Assembly: GCA_002327985.1 (NCBI GenBank)
Contig: DCVM01000153.1
Coordinates: forward strand, 1-42,140
Direction of reading: 5' to 3'
Origin: Syntrophaceae bacterium UBA2188
Lineage (GTDB): Bacteria > Desulfobacterota > BSN033 > UBA1163
DNA length: 42,140 nucleotides
Of this stretch, positions 33,498 to 41,281 are shown one piece after another (within the stretch, counting starts at the first letter, position 1; every line of letters starts with the position of its first letter). The notes under the pieces were generated by a model. The model ran no database searches. It saw nothing but the letters and a program-made list of their open reading frames with translations, and was not told the origin of the DNA. A program made the position numbers and the translations under genes.

Positions 33498-34337
33498 ATG
33501 GAGAGGATCAATGCCTTATCAATAGATTTAGAGGAGTGGTATCATACCGAACTAGCGGGGGGAGAGAAGTCTTCTTTCTCGCAGGCAACAGAGGCCACAC
33601 AACCTATTCTTGATCTATTGGACCGGTATCAGATAAAAGCCTCTTTCTTCATTGTGGGAGAGGTGGCTGAACAAAATCCGGACCTCATTCGTTCGATTTT
33701 CGATAGGGGACATGAAATTGGATGCCACACCTTTTCTCACACCCTCGTATGGGATTTGGGCGAGCCTCTTTTTCGGCAGGAGTTGGAGCGTTTTCAATCT
33801 GTCATGGAAAGGATTCTTGGAAAGGTGAAGATGAAAGGGTTTCGTGCCCCCTGTTTTTCTATTGATAACCGTAACACATGGGCACTGAGGGTTCTTGCGG
33901 ATTTTGGGTACCAATATGATGCAAGCATCTTTCCGTTGAAGATCAATCCTCTTTATGGAATAAGGGGAGCGCCAATCCGGCCATACCGTATCTCCTTCGA
34001 AGATGTCAGGAAGGAAGACCCCCAAAGTCCCCTCATCGAATTTCCCTTTTGTCCATTAACGCTTTGGAAGTTGAAAATTCCCATCTCAGGAGGATTCTAC
34101 CTAAGGATTCTCCCGCTCCCTTTTATTTACTGGGGTTTGAAGAGAATAAATCGTTCCCAGTCGTTCTTGGTCTATTTTCATCCCTGGGAAGGTTCCGAGA
34201 AGACGCCTCGGCTGAAACTGCCTCTTTACAATCGTGTGATCTCCTACTATGGGATTTCTTCTGCATTGAAGAAATTTGAATTTCTTTTACAGCATTTCAG
34301 ATTTATGAGGGTTGACCAATTCCTCGGGTTGAGATAA
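33498..34337 (+). CDS. NodB-type polysaccharide deacetylase (DUF3473-like C-terminus)
   Basis: A 279-residue polysaccharide deacetylase of the family linked to exosortase/EPS loci. Its metal-binding set is D10 (SIDLEEWYH) with H77 and H81 (HEIGCHTFSH). KGFRAPCFSI and the closing FHPWE and HFRFMRVDQFLG segments fit a DUF3473-type C-terminal part. It lacks a signal peptide. It would remove N-acetyl groups from amino sugars in the glycan or an intermediate, giving free amines. The start is ATG 33498 with AAAGGA at 33486-33491, 6 bases away. The 133 bases before it hold only TTGACC near 33443 as a weak -35-like motif, so an internal promoter is possible but not proven. The next gene starts 4 bases later. 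Confidence 0.87.
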   Translation: MERINALSIDLEEWYHTELAGGEKSSFSQATEATQPILDLLDRYQIKASFFIVGEVAEQNPDLIRSIFDRGHEIGCHTFSHTLVWDLGEPLFRQELERFQSVMERILGKVKMKGFRAPCFSIDNRNTWALRVLADFGYQYDASIFPLKINPLYGIRGAPIRPYRISFEDVRKEDPQSPLIEFPFCPLTLWKLKIPISGGFYLRILPLPFIYWGLKRINRSQSFLVYFHPWEGSEKTPRLKLPLYNRVISYYGISSALKKFEFLLQHFRFMRVDQFLGLR

Positions 34338-34341
34338 TACC

Positions 34342-35370
34342 ATGAATCGCCATCCCTTATTATCCGTCATTATTCCTAATTGGAATGGAAAACATTTTCT
34401 TGCCGAATGCATCGATTCCCTGAAGGCCCAGACTTTCCATGATTTTGAAACCATTCTCGTGGACAATGGATCGACTGATGGTTCTGCCAACTTTGCTGAG
34501 GAACGATATGGTGATTTTATCCGAATTCTTCGAAATGAAAGTAACCTGGGCTATACGGGGGGAAATAATGTTGGGATTCAAGCCGCCCAAGGGGAATACA
34601 TCGTTCTATTGAATAATGACACACAGGCAGACCCGACTTGGCTTGAAGCCTTAGTGGAAGCAATCGGATCAAACCCTCAAGTTGGCATGTGGGCCTCCAA
34701 GGTGTATTCTTACTATAAAAGAAACCAGATTGAAGCCGTAGGCGAACTCATCTACTGGGATGGGCTGAACCGTGCTCGAGGACAATACGAACAGGATCAA
34801 GGCCAATATGGGAAAGTTGAAGAAATATTTTTTCCTCCTGGATGCGGAGGAATGTTCCGAAAAACCCTCTTTGAAGAGATTGGCCTTTTTGATGAAGATT
34901 TCTTTGCTTATGGTGATGATGCAGAAATAGGTATCCGGGCTCGATTAGCTGGCTGGAAATGTGTCTATGTACCCAAGGCAGTGGTCTATCATAAAAACTC
35001 TGGGTCCACAGGTCAATATTCCCCCTTCAAGGCTTTCTATGTGGAAAGAAATCGTTTTTGGATCACGATAAAATACTTTCCATACCCCTTACTTTTCCTC
35101 AGTCTTTTCTTCACCCTTTACAGGTTTACCCTTCAAGCCTACGGAGCATTGACCCATCAGGGAGCCGCCGGACGTTTTACAGAAAGGTATTCCCCTGTTC
35201 ACTTAGTGGGCATCTTGCTGAAAGCCTATGGATCCGGATTTTTCTATCTTCCTCGAATGTGGAGAAAGCGAAAGAAGCTCATCCCATTAAGAAAAGTTAG
35301 TTATGGGGAAATGTATGGTTGGTTTAAGCGTTTTGGAATTCGGGGAAAGGAGATTGCACTCCGAGATTAA
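34342..35370 (+). CDS. GT2 family glycosyltransferase (rhamnosyltransferase-like)
   Basis: A 342-residue GT-A enzyme. Landmarks are LLSVIIPNWNGKHFLAECIDSL, ILVDNGSTDGSANF, NLGYTGGNNVGIQAAQGEY, LLNNDTQADPTWL at the metal site, PPGCGGMFRKTLFEEIGLFDEDFFAYGDDAEIGIRARLAGW and a C-terminal hydrophobic part (YPLLFLSLFFTLYRFTL) that would hold it to the membrane. Its closest look-alikes are dTDP-rhamnosyl transferases (WcaA/RfbN-type), but donor choice cannot be fixed from sequence. It sits 4 bases after the deacetylase gene, indicating co-transcription, and precedes a DPM1-like GT2 gene by 63 bases. Confidence 0.88.
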   Translation: MNRHPLLSVIIPNWNGKHFLAECIDSLKAQTFHDFETILVDNGSTDGSANFAEERYGDFIRILRNESNLGYTGGNNVGIQAAQGEYIVLLNNDTQADPTWLEALVEAIGSNPQVGMWASKVYSYYKRNQIEAVGELIYWDGLNRARGQYEQDQGQYGKVEEIFFPPGCGGMFRKTLFEEIGLFDEDFFAYGDDAEIGIRARLAGWKCVYVPKAVVYHKNSGSTGQYSPFKAFYVERNRFWITIKYFPYPLLFLSLFFTLYRFTLQAYGALTHQGAAGRFTERYSPVHLVGILLKAYGSGFFYLPRMWRKRKKLIPLRKVSYGEMYGWFKRFGIRGKEIALRD

Positions 35371-35433
35371 CATGTCTAAATCCTTTTCCTTCTTATGTTG
35401 TATGAAAAATATACAAAAACAGGAAAGGTCAGT

Positions 35434-36150
35434 ATGGTGAATGGCTTGTGTATCATCCCTGCTTATAATGAAGAGAGGAATATTGCCTCAGTGATTCAAG
35501 GCATTAAAAAATCTGCTTCTAATATGGATGTATTGGTGATTGATGATGGGTCAAGCGATGAAACCCCACATCGGGCGATGGAAGCCGGAGCCAAAGTCAT
35601 TTTGCATCCCTTTAATCTCGGTTATGGAATAGCCCTTCAAACAGGGTATAAGTATGCTTTAAAAAAAGGTTATGATAAGATTGTCCAGATGGATGGGGAC
35701 GGACAGCATGATCCCTCTTTTATTTCAGCCCTTTTTGCTCCCATACAGAGAGGGGAGGTGGATATGGTTATTGGTTCGCGGTTTCTTATAACGGGTGAAC
35801 CGAAATCAGGACACATCCCTTATCGGGCCCCATTGGTTCGAAGGTTAGGAATGAAATTTTTTGGAATAATCACCACACTGCTTATCCACCAGAAGATAAC
35901 CGATTCTACCTCTGGATATCAGGCCATGAATCGGAGGGTTCTGGAATGGGTTTCGAGTGATCAATTCCCTTTCGACTACCCGGATGCTGACGTGATCATC
36001 GTGCTTCATCGGAAGGGATTCCGAATCAAAGAGATCCCAACACAGATGTTTGAAAGTCAAAACAAAAAATCGATGCATAGTGGATGGAAGCCCATCTACT
36101 ATATTTTCAAGATGTTTCTATCCATTTTAGTGACGTTAATGAGAAAATAA
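35434..36150 (+). CDS. DPM1-like GT2 glycosyltransferase
   Basis: A 238-residue GT-A enzyme of the dolichyl/polyprenyl-phosphate sugar synthase type. Landmarks are CIIPAYNEERNIASVIQGI, VLVIDDGSSDETPHRAMEAG, FNLGYGIALQTGYKYAL, QMDGDGQHDP (DxD-type metal site) and DSTSGYQAMNRRVL. The start ATG 35434 is set by AGGAAAGG at 35421-35428; an upstream in-frame TTG extends it by 13 residues but is less likely. It would make polyprenyl-phosphate sugar donors for the GT-C membrane transferases in the cluster. The DUF2304 membrane protein follows after 22 bases, a common pairing. No membrane domain is fused to it. Confidence 0.87.
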   Translation: MVNGLCIIPAYNEERNIASVIQGIKKSASNMDVLVIDDGSSDETPHRAMEAGAKVILHPFNLGYGIALQTGYKYALKKGYDKIVQMDGDGQHDPSFISALFAPIQRGEVDMVIGSRFLITGEPKSGHIPYRAPLVRRLGMKFFGIITTLLIHQKITDSTSGYQAMNRRVLEWVSSDQFPFDYPDADVIIVLHRKGFRIKEIPTQMFESQNKKSMHSGWKPIYYIFKMFLSILVTLMRK

Positions 36151-36160
36151 GGAATGAACG

Positions 36161-36168
36161 AAAGGAGG
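36161..36168 (+). promoter_or_regulatory. Strong ribosome binding site for the DUF2304 gene
   Basis: AAAGGAGG lies 4 bases before ATG 36173, the best match to the anti-Shine-Dalgarno sequence that I noticed in this window. It supports the reality of the small downstream gene. Confidence 0.7.
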
Positions 36169-36172
36169 AATT

Positions 36173-36556
36173 ATGCCCCTGCGGAATAAGATTGTGGCTC
36201 TGGCCATCGGGATTGCCATGCTTTTAATCATTATTGAATTGGTTAGAAGGAGAAAGTTAAGGGAGGAGTATTCGTGGTTATGGCTCATGACCGGATCCGT
36301 CATCCTTCTGCTGACATTGTGGTTCGATCTTTTAAAGTGGGTGACTCATCTGGTAGGGGCAGTCACTCCCTCGTCTACCATTTTTCTGTTTGCTTTCTTA
36401 TTTCTCATTTTGATCAGTCTCCATTTCTCGGTGGTCATCTCCAAATTAGCAGAACGGAATAAAGATCTGGCCCAACGGTATGCTCTGTTGGAGCTGGAGC
36501 TTAATGAATTGAAGAAGCGTTGTCCATTTCCCGACAGGAGTCCTTCATCATTATGA
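36173..36556 (+). CDS. DUF2304 membrane protein
   Basis: A 127-residue protein with three hydrophobic segments (about 7-22, 37-52, 67-88) and a charged, coiled-coil-like C-terminal tail (LAERNKDLAQRYALLELELNEL). The segment RRKLREEYSWLWLMTG is the signature of DUF2304. This family commonly neighbours DPM1-like GT2 genes, and may form a complex with the enzyme or flip its lipid product; that is context inference. No catalytic residues are seen. The strong ribosome binding site suggests higher translation than its neighbours. A 38-base gap leads to the next MBOAT gene. Confidence 0.85.
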   Translation: MPLRNKIVALAIGIAMLLIIIELVRRRKLREEYSWLWLMTGSVILLLTLWFDLLKWVTHLVGAVTPSSTIFLFAFLFLILISLHFSVVISKLAERNKDLAQRYALLELELNELKKRCPFPDRSPSSL

Positions 36557-36594
36557 TAAACCTCTTAAACGATTGAACGTGAAGAGAAGGGACA

Positions 36595-38058
36595 ATGCTC
36601 TTTAACTCCATCCATTTTTTATTTTTTTTCGCCATCGTGACGGTCATGTATTTCAGCCTCCCCTACCGTTTTCGATGGATCCTTCTTTTGGCTGCCAGCT
36701 ACATTTTCTACATGTTCTTGCACCCCGAATACCTTGCCTTAATTGCCAGTTTAACATTGATTAATTATTACGCTGGTCTTCAGATGGGAAAAACGAAAAT
36801 AAAATCTAAGAGGAAAAGGTTTCTCATCCTTGCTGCCTTGGCCAACCTTGGGTTCTTGTTCTTATTTAAATATTACAATTTTTTTAGTCACTCCATGAAA
36901 GTAGTTTTTGGATCTCTCCATCTTTCCTACGAATTTCCTGCACTCCATTTTATTCTCCCCATAGGTATTTCATTCTATACGTTTAAGAGCTTGAGTTATG
37001 CGATAGATGTTTATCGGGGGGATCAACCCCCCGAAAGGCATTTGGGATACTATGCCCTCTATGTAGCCTTCTTTCCACAATTGTTGGCTGGACCTATTGA
37101 AAGGGCGACCAGGTTTTTGCCCCAGTTGATTGAAAAATTTGATTTTGATTATCCAAGAGTAACCCGAGGTTTGACATTGATGCTCTGGGGACTGTTTCAG
37201 AAAATGGTCATTGCAGACAATTTAGCCCCTTTGGTGGATGCTGTTTATAACAATCCGGCCCATCATCAGGGGATCAGCCTTCTTTTGGCAACCGTATTCT
37301 TTGCTTTCCAAATCTATTGCGATTTTTCAGGTTATTCCGATATGGCCATCGGAGCCGCTCAAGTCCTTGGGATTAAAACCATGGATAACTTTAACCGTCC
37401 TTATTTTTCGAAATCCATACCCGAATTTTGGAGGAGGTGGCACATTTCCCTTTCCACATGGTTTCGAGATTATCTCTATATCCCGATGGGGGGAAATCGT
37501 GTTGCCGTCCCAAGATGGTATTTTAATTTGTTCATTGTGATGTTGATATGCGGATTATGGCACGGGGCCAGTTGGACATTTATGGTTTGGGGAGGATTGC
37601 ACGGATTGTATCTCGTATCTTCCGTTCTGACACAAAAAATAAGGAACCAGGTTTGCCAGATCCTTTGGCTGAAGAACCTACCGAAACTTCATCATGGGTT
37701 GAAAATCATCCTCACCTTCTCTTTTGTCTGTTTTGCTTGGATATTCTTTAGGGCGAACACGATTTCAGATGCCTTTTATATTATCTCAAAGATATTTACC
37801 GGATGGGAAAGTCTCCTGACACATGGAGGATTAAACAGTCTTCCATTTGGGGGACCATTGAAATTTGAATTGTTGGTATCCCTTATTGCTATCGGTCTCT
37901 TATTGGTCGTCCATCTCAAGGAGAGGCAGGGGAGTATCATCGATTGGTTTTCTGAAAAGTCCGTTTGGGTGAGGTGGTCAGTCTATTATTCGATGGTCTT
38001 GGCCATTTTATTGCTGGGTGATTTCGGATCAAAAGAATTTATTTATTTCCAATTTTAA
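36595..38058 (+). CDS. MBOAT-family membrane O-acyltransferase, cassette D
   Basis: A 487-residue MBOAT protein with PIGISFYTFKSLSYAIDVYRG (122-142), PQLLAGPIERATRFLPQ, YCDFSGYSDMAIG (241-253), FWRRWHISLSTWFRDYLYIPMGGNR (278-302) and CGLWHGASWTFMVWGGLHG (319-337). H323 is the catalytic histidine. It is the most AlgI-like of the four in its FSGYSDMAIG and GLWHGASWTF motifs. The partner SGNH gene follows after 9 bases. Alginate-type acetylation is the closest characterised analogue, but no alginate genes are present here, so the acceptor is another glycan. Confidence 0.95.
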   Translation: MLFNSIHFLFFFAIVTVMYFSLPYRFRWILLLAASYIFYMFLHPEYLALIASLTLINYYAGLQMGKTKIKSKRKRFLILAALANLGFLFLFKYYNFFSHSMKVVFGSLHLSYEFPALHFILPIGISFYTFKSLSYAIDVYRGDQPPERHLGYYALYVAFFPQLLAGPIERATRFLPQLIEKFDFDYPRVTRGLTLMLWGLFQKMVIADNLAPLVDAVYNNPAHHQGISLLLATVFFAFQIYCDFSGYSDMAIGAAQVLGIKTMDNFNRPYFSKSIPEFWRRWHISLSTWFRDYLYIPMGGNRVAVPRWYFNLFIVMLICGLWHGASWTFMVWGGLHGLYLVSSVLTQKIRNQVCQILWLKNLPKLHHGLKIILTFSFVCFAWIFFRANTISDAFYIISKIFTGWESLLTHGGLNSLPFGGPLKFELLVSLIAIGLLLVVHLKERQGSIIDWFSEKSVWVRWSVYYSMVLAILLLGDFGSKEFIYFQF

Positions 38059-38067
38059 TCGGGATTG

Positions 38068-39180
38068 ATGAAAAAATTTGTTTTTAGACTAGTCTTATTT
38101 TTATCTCCTTTCATTTTGGTTATGGGGATTGAATTGTTCATTTTACCCATCGACTTTTTTACATTTAGAGTTTGGGAAGCCGTCCTGGTAAAAAATATGA
38201 AGAAATTTTTACCCGGGCCTTTTTACCCCAACATGAAGATCGACAAAATTGAGGAAGGGGATTTGGCTCACCATACGAGATTAGCGGTCAAAAAGGAGGT
38301 GGTGTGGGAGACCGATCCATATGGATATCGAAAAAAGAATACGAATCGAGGGAAACATGAAATCGTGATTATCGGCGAGTCAAATATAGCGGGGAGCAGT
38401 TTAACGCAAAAAGATATGCTCTCTGAATTATTGGAGGCGAGACTCAACCTCAGTGTCTATCCCTTGGCGCCTGTCACCATCACCGCTTTCTTTAAAGAGA
38501 AAAGGTTTATCGACCATCCACCTGATATCGTTATTTTTGCAACCATCGAAAGACTGATTCCCTATTTGGATTTACCTAAATTACCTCGAGAAAAGAAACG
38601 GATTCCCTTGTTTTCCAAACTCTTCGATCCCCTGCGAGAAAATAGATCGATTCAATCCATAGCCGTTTTCGTTGATCGACTCTCTAAAGGAAATATGCTG
38701 AATTACTTTAGGGCATCATTAAGAAGAATGGTATTCCATTCTGAAAATTTCGTTTTAAGGAGAAATCCCCTCTTTTTTATTGAGGGGAAACCCGTCATCC
38801 CCGAGATCACCAGAGAACATTTTGACAAAATCGTTCGGACGATCGGAGGATATGGGGAGTTATTTGAGCGAAGGGGTATCCGTTTTATCTTTTTACCTAT
38901 CCCCAACCAAGAAAATATTTATTATGAACAGTTTGCGATGAAAGAAAGACCTGTGTTCTTAAAATATTTAATATCTGAGTTGAAAAAAAGAGGTATTGAA
39001 ACGATTGACACCCAAACTGCCTTTGAGGAGGCGCATCGCAAAGATTCAGCCCTTCTCTTTCATGACGATGATAGTCATTGGAATCCAAAAGGAGTTAAAC
39101 TCATAGCGGATTTAACCGTTGAGTTAATCAAAAAGAGGAGATCACCCTCTGTTCTATCGGATCCACTCCCAGATTGGTAG
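38068..39180 (+). CDS. AlgJ/AlgX-like SGNH protein, cassette D
   Basis: A 370-residue protein with an N-terminal membrane anchor (7-27) and an SGNH-like domain. Block I is VIIGESNIAGSSL with S105, in the place of GDS in AlgX and AlgJ. The C-terminal motif FHDDDSHWNPKGVKLIAD supplies D334 and H337. The VWETDPYGYRKK segment before block I is typical of AlgJ-like proteins (DxxGFR type). I chose ATG 38068 over the adjacent TTG 38065. It has little similarity to the A and C proteins, so it is a separate subfamily. It probably completes acyl transfer begun by the neighbouring MBOAT. Convergent cysN begins its stop codon 9 bases past this gene. Confidence 0.87.
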   Translation: MKKFVFRLVLFLSPFILVMGIELFILPIDFFTFRVWEAVLVKNMKKFLPGPFYPNMKIDKIEEGDLAHHTRLAVKKEVVWETDPYGYRKKNTNRGKHEIVIIGESNIAGSSLTQKDMLSELLEARLNLSVYPLAPVTITAFFKEKRFIDHPPDIVIFATIERLIPYLDLPKLPREKKRIPLFSKLFDPLRENRSIQSIAVFVDRLSKGNMLNYFRASLRRMVFHSENFVLRRNPLFFIEGKPVIPEITREHFDKIVRTIGGYGELFERRGIRFIFLPIPNQENIYYEQFAMKERPVFLKYLISELKKRGIETIDTQTAFEEAHRKDSALLFHDDDSHWNPKGVKLIADLTVELIKKRRSPSVLSDPLPDW

Positions 39181-39181
39181 G

Positions 39182-39198
39182 CATTCTTTTAGAGAATG
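39182..39198. terminator. Possible short bidirectional stem-loop between convergent genes
   Basis: CATTCT (39182-39187) and AGAATG (39193-39198) form a perfect 6-bp stem with a 5-base loop. It lies exactly between the stops of the SGNH gene and of cysN, partly inside the latter's end. The stem is short and no clean U-tract follows, so terminator function is doubtful. Confidence 0.3.
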
Positions 39199-40418
39199 AT
39201 CCCTCCAGCCACCGGTCTCCCGCCCTTTTCCAACACAAACCTTCCCATCTCAGGGATTTCGTTAAAAGGATCGACGACTACCTTATCATCAAGTTGAATC
39301 AGGATATCTGCCACCTCGGCGTTCCGGATAGAGGAAGCCTGTTTTTCTGTTAATTCCATGGAGGCCGGATCAAATTTTTTATTTATCTTTTCAATGCGAC
39401 AGAAGACTTCCTGAGTGACACACCTGAAGCGAAGAATTTCTCCCGCTCGATAACCCTCTGGATCCATCCAAAATATATTGGCTTGAATCTTATCGGAGAT
39501 CGTAGAAGAGAGGTCTGCCGTCAAAATCTGCCCCCTCTTCACCCGTTGCCTTCCTTTTAGGCATATCCCGATGGATTCTTCATAATTTGCAGTGGTCACC
39601 TCCTGCTCCAAGAACTTTTCAATACTTTTTACCTCAACTTTCTTCTTTTCGGGCAGAAGATAGACTTTCTTCCCCTTCCCGATGCGACCCGCCTCGATCC
39701 TTCCTACCAGGATCTTCTTCTCATCTATATTGTAGATGTCCTGGATAGGAAACCGAAGTGGTTTTTCTTCAACATTTAATGCTTCAAAGGTATCCAATGC
39801 CTGCAATACGGTCGGGCCGTCAAACCAGGATATTTTTTCTGAGGGTTTGGCAACATTGTCTCCATGGATGGCTGAGATGGGAAGAATAAAAGTTGGATGG
39901 ACATCCAGTTGATCTAAAAAATCAGTGGTCTCCCTTTTTAATTCTAAATATTTATCCTTTGAATAATGGATCAGGTCTATTTTATTTAATAAAACGCATA
40001 TCTGCTTTAACCCTAACATGCCTAAAATATAGGCGTGACGTCTTGTCTGGTCTCGAATTCCCTCGAAAGAATCGATGATCAGTAAAGCGGCCTCTGCTTG
40101 GCTGGTGCCCGTGATCATATTTTTTAAGAATTCTTTATGTCCGGGGGCATCGATAATGACGTACCTTCTTTTTGGCGTTTTAAAAAATGTTTGAGTCGTA
40201 TCGATGGTGATTCCCCTTGATCTCTCTTCCTCAAGGCAGTCCATCACAAAGGCAAACTCTACTATTCTGCCGAGCCCTTCCGAACTTTTCTGAATTTCAG
40301 TGTACTTATCAGGTGGCAGACAATCCGTATCATAGAGGAGTCTTCCAATGAGAGTACTTTTCCCATGATCCACATGTCCGACGATTACGATCGAAAGCGC
40401 TCGTTCTTCTTGCAGCAT
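39189..40418 (-). CDS. cysN: Sulfate adenylyltransferase subunit 1 (GTPase)
   Basis: A 409-residue GTPase subunit of ATP sulfurylase. The P-loop is GHVDHGKST (14-22), the switch motif DAPGHKEF and NKIDLIHY for guanine recognition, followed by EF-Tu-like beta-barrel domains (GRIEAGRIGKGKKVYLLP). It drives APS formation from sulfate and ATP together with CysD. There is no C-terminal APS kinase domain (contrast NodQ/CysNC), so PAPS production would need a separate cysC, absent in the window. The gene starts 48 bases after cysD, and the spacer contains an 8-base tandem repeat plus a GAAAAGAGAG site. A role in sulfating the polysaccharide is possible, as is assimilatory sulfate use. Confidence 0.94.
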   Translation of the reverse strand: MLQEERALSIVIVGHVDHGKSTLIGRLLYDTDCLPPDKYTEIQKSSEGLGRIVEFAFVMDCLEEERSRGITIDTTQTFFKTPKRRYVIIDAPGHKEFLKNMITGTSQAEAALLIIDSFEGIRDQTRRHAYILGMLGLKQICVLLNKIDLIHYSKDKYLELKRETTDFLDQLDVHPTFILPISAIHGDNVAKPSEKISWFDGPTVLQALDTFEALNVEEKPLRFPIQDIYNIDEKKILVGRIEAGRIGKGKKVYLLPEKKKVEVKSIEKFLEQEVTTANYEESIGICLKGRQRVKRGQILTADLSSTISDKIQANIFWMDPEGYRAGEILRFRCVTQEVFCRIEKINKKFDPASMELTEKQASSIRNAEVADILIQLDDKVVVDPFNEIPEMGRFVLEKGGRPVAGGIIL

Positions 40419-40433
40419 CTCTCTTTTCCCATC

Positions 40434-40455
40434 ATTCCATTATTCCATTATTCTA
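40434..40455. repeat. Short tandem octamer between cysD and cysN
   Basis: ATTCCATT occurs twice in tandem (40434-40441 and 40442-40449) followed by ATTCTA. On the transcribed minus strand this reads as repeated AATGGAAT in the cysN leader. Repeat count would change the distance between the cysD stop and the cysN start. Confidence 0.75.
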
Positions 40456-40466
40456 ATCTCCCTGAT

Positions 40467-41270
40467 TTACATATATCCCAAGGCCCTCAGCTTCTGCATG
40501 GTATAAATATTTTCTTTGTCTTGGGCTCGTCCCGATCTCTCCGAAGTCTTTGAGATCCTAATTTCTTCGATGATCTCATCAATCGTTTTTGCAGTGGAAT
40601 CCATAGGAGAACAACAGGTTACGCACCCGATGCTTCGAAACCTTTTCCCATTCTTACTGAAATAAAGCGGGACGATGGGAAGTCCCTCCCGTTTGACATA
40701 GTTCCAGATATCAAATTCTGTAAAGTGAAGAAGGGGGTGAATTCTGAAATGTTCCTCCTCCTCAAAGGTGGACTGGTACTGATCCCATAATTCAGCAGGT
40801 TGATTTTCATAGTCCCATTTAAATTGAGAATCCCTTGGGGAAAAATATCTTTCTTTTGCCCGGATGCCATGTTCGTCCCTTCGGATACCTAAGAGGATAG
40901 CCTTTAATCCGTACTTTTTGATCACCTGTTGAAGGGCCTTCGTCTTCAACTCATTGCAGCAGTCCAATTTACTTCCCTGACCCGGTCCCATTCCTTCCTG
41001 GAGTTTTTCCTCATTTTTCCCGATCAATAGATTGAGATTCCATTCTTTGGCCCGCTCATCCCTAAATTGATACATTTCCGGAAATTTGTAACTGGTATCG
41101 ATATGGATGATTGGAAAAGGGATCTTACCGAAAAAAGCCTTCCTGCAGAGCCAGAGCAGGGTCGTGGAGTCCTTACCGACTGACCACAGCATGGCGATAT
41201 CTTTAAATTGATAATAGGCTTCTCGAATGATATAGATACTTTTGTTTTCCAGTCTTGTCAGATGATCCAT
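40467..41270 (-). CDS. cysD: Sulfate adenylyltransferase subunit 2
   Basis: A 267-residue ATP sulfurylase small subunit of the PP-loop ATP-pyrophosphatase type. LWSVGKDSTTLLWLCRKAFFG (from residue 29) carries the PP-loop S-x-G-K-D-S, HIDTSYKFPEMYQFRDERAKEW is family-diagnostic and the C-terminus has SERSGRAQDKENIYTMQKLRALGYM. It makes APS from ATP and sulfate, with CysN hydrolysing GTP. A GGAG site 8 bases upstream overlaps the end of the previous phosphodiesterase gene, linking the three in one operon. It is slightly shorter than E. coli CysD (302) mainly at the N-terminus, which is common in other lineages. Confidence 0.95.
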   Translation of the reverse strand: MDHLTRLENKSIYIIREAYYQFKDIAMLWSVGKDSTTLLWLCRKAFFGKIPFPIIHIDTSYKFPEMYQFRDERAKEWNLNLLIGKNEEKLQEGMGPGQGSKLDCCNELKTKALQQVIKKYGLKAILLGIRRDEHGIRAKERYFSPRDSQFKWDYENQPAELWDQYQSTFEEEEHFRIHPLLHFTEFDIWNYVKREGLPIVPLYFSKNGKRFRSIGCVTCCSPMDSTAKTIDEIIEEIRISKTSERSGRAQDKENIYTMQKLRALGYM

Positions 41271-41281
41271 AAAAGGATCTC

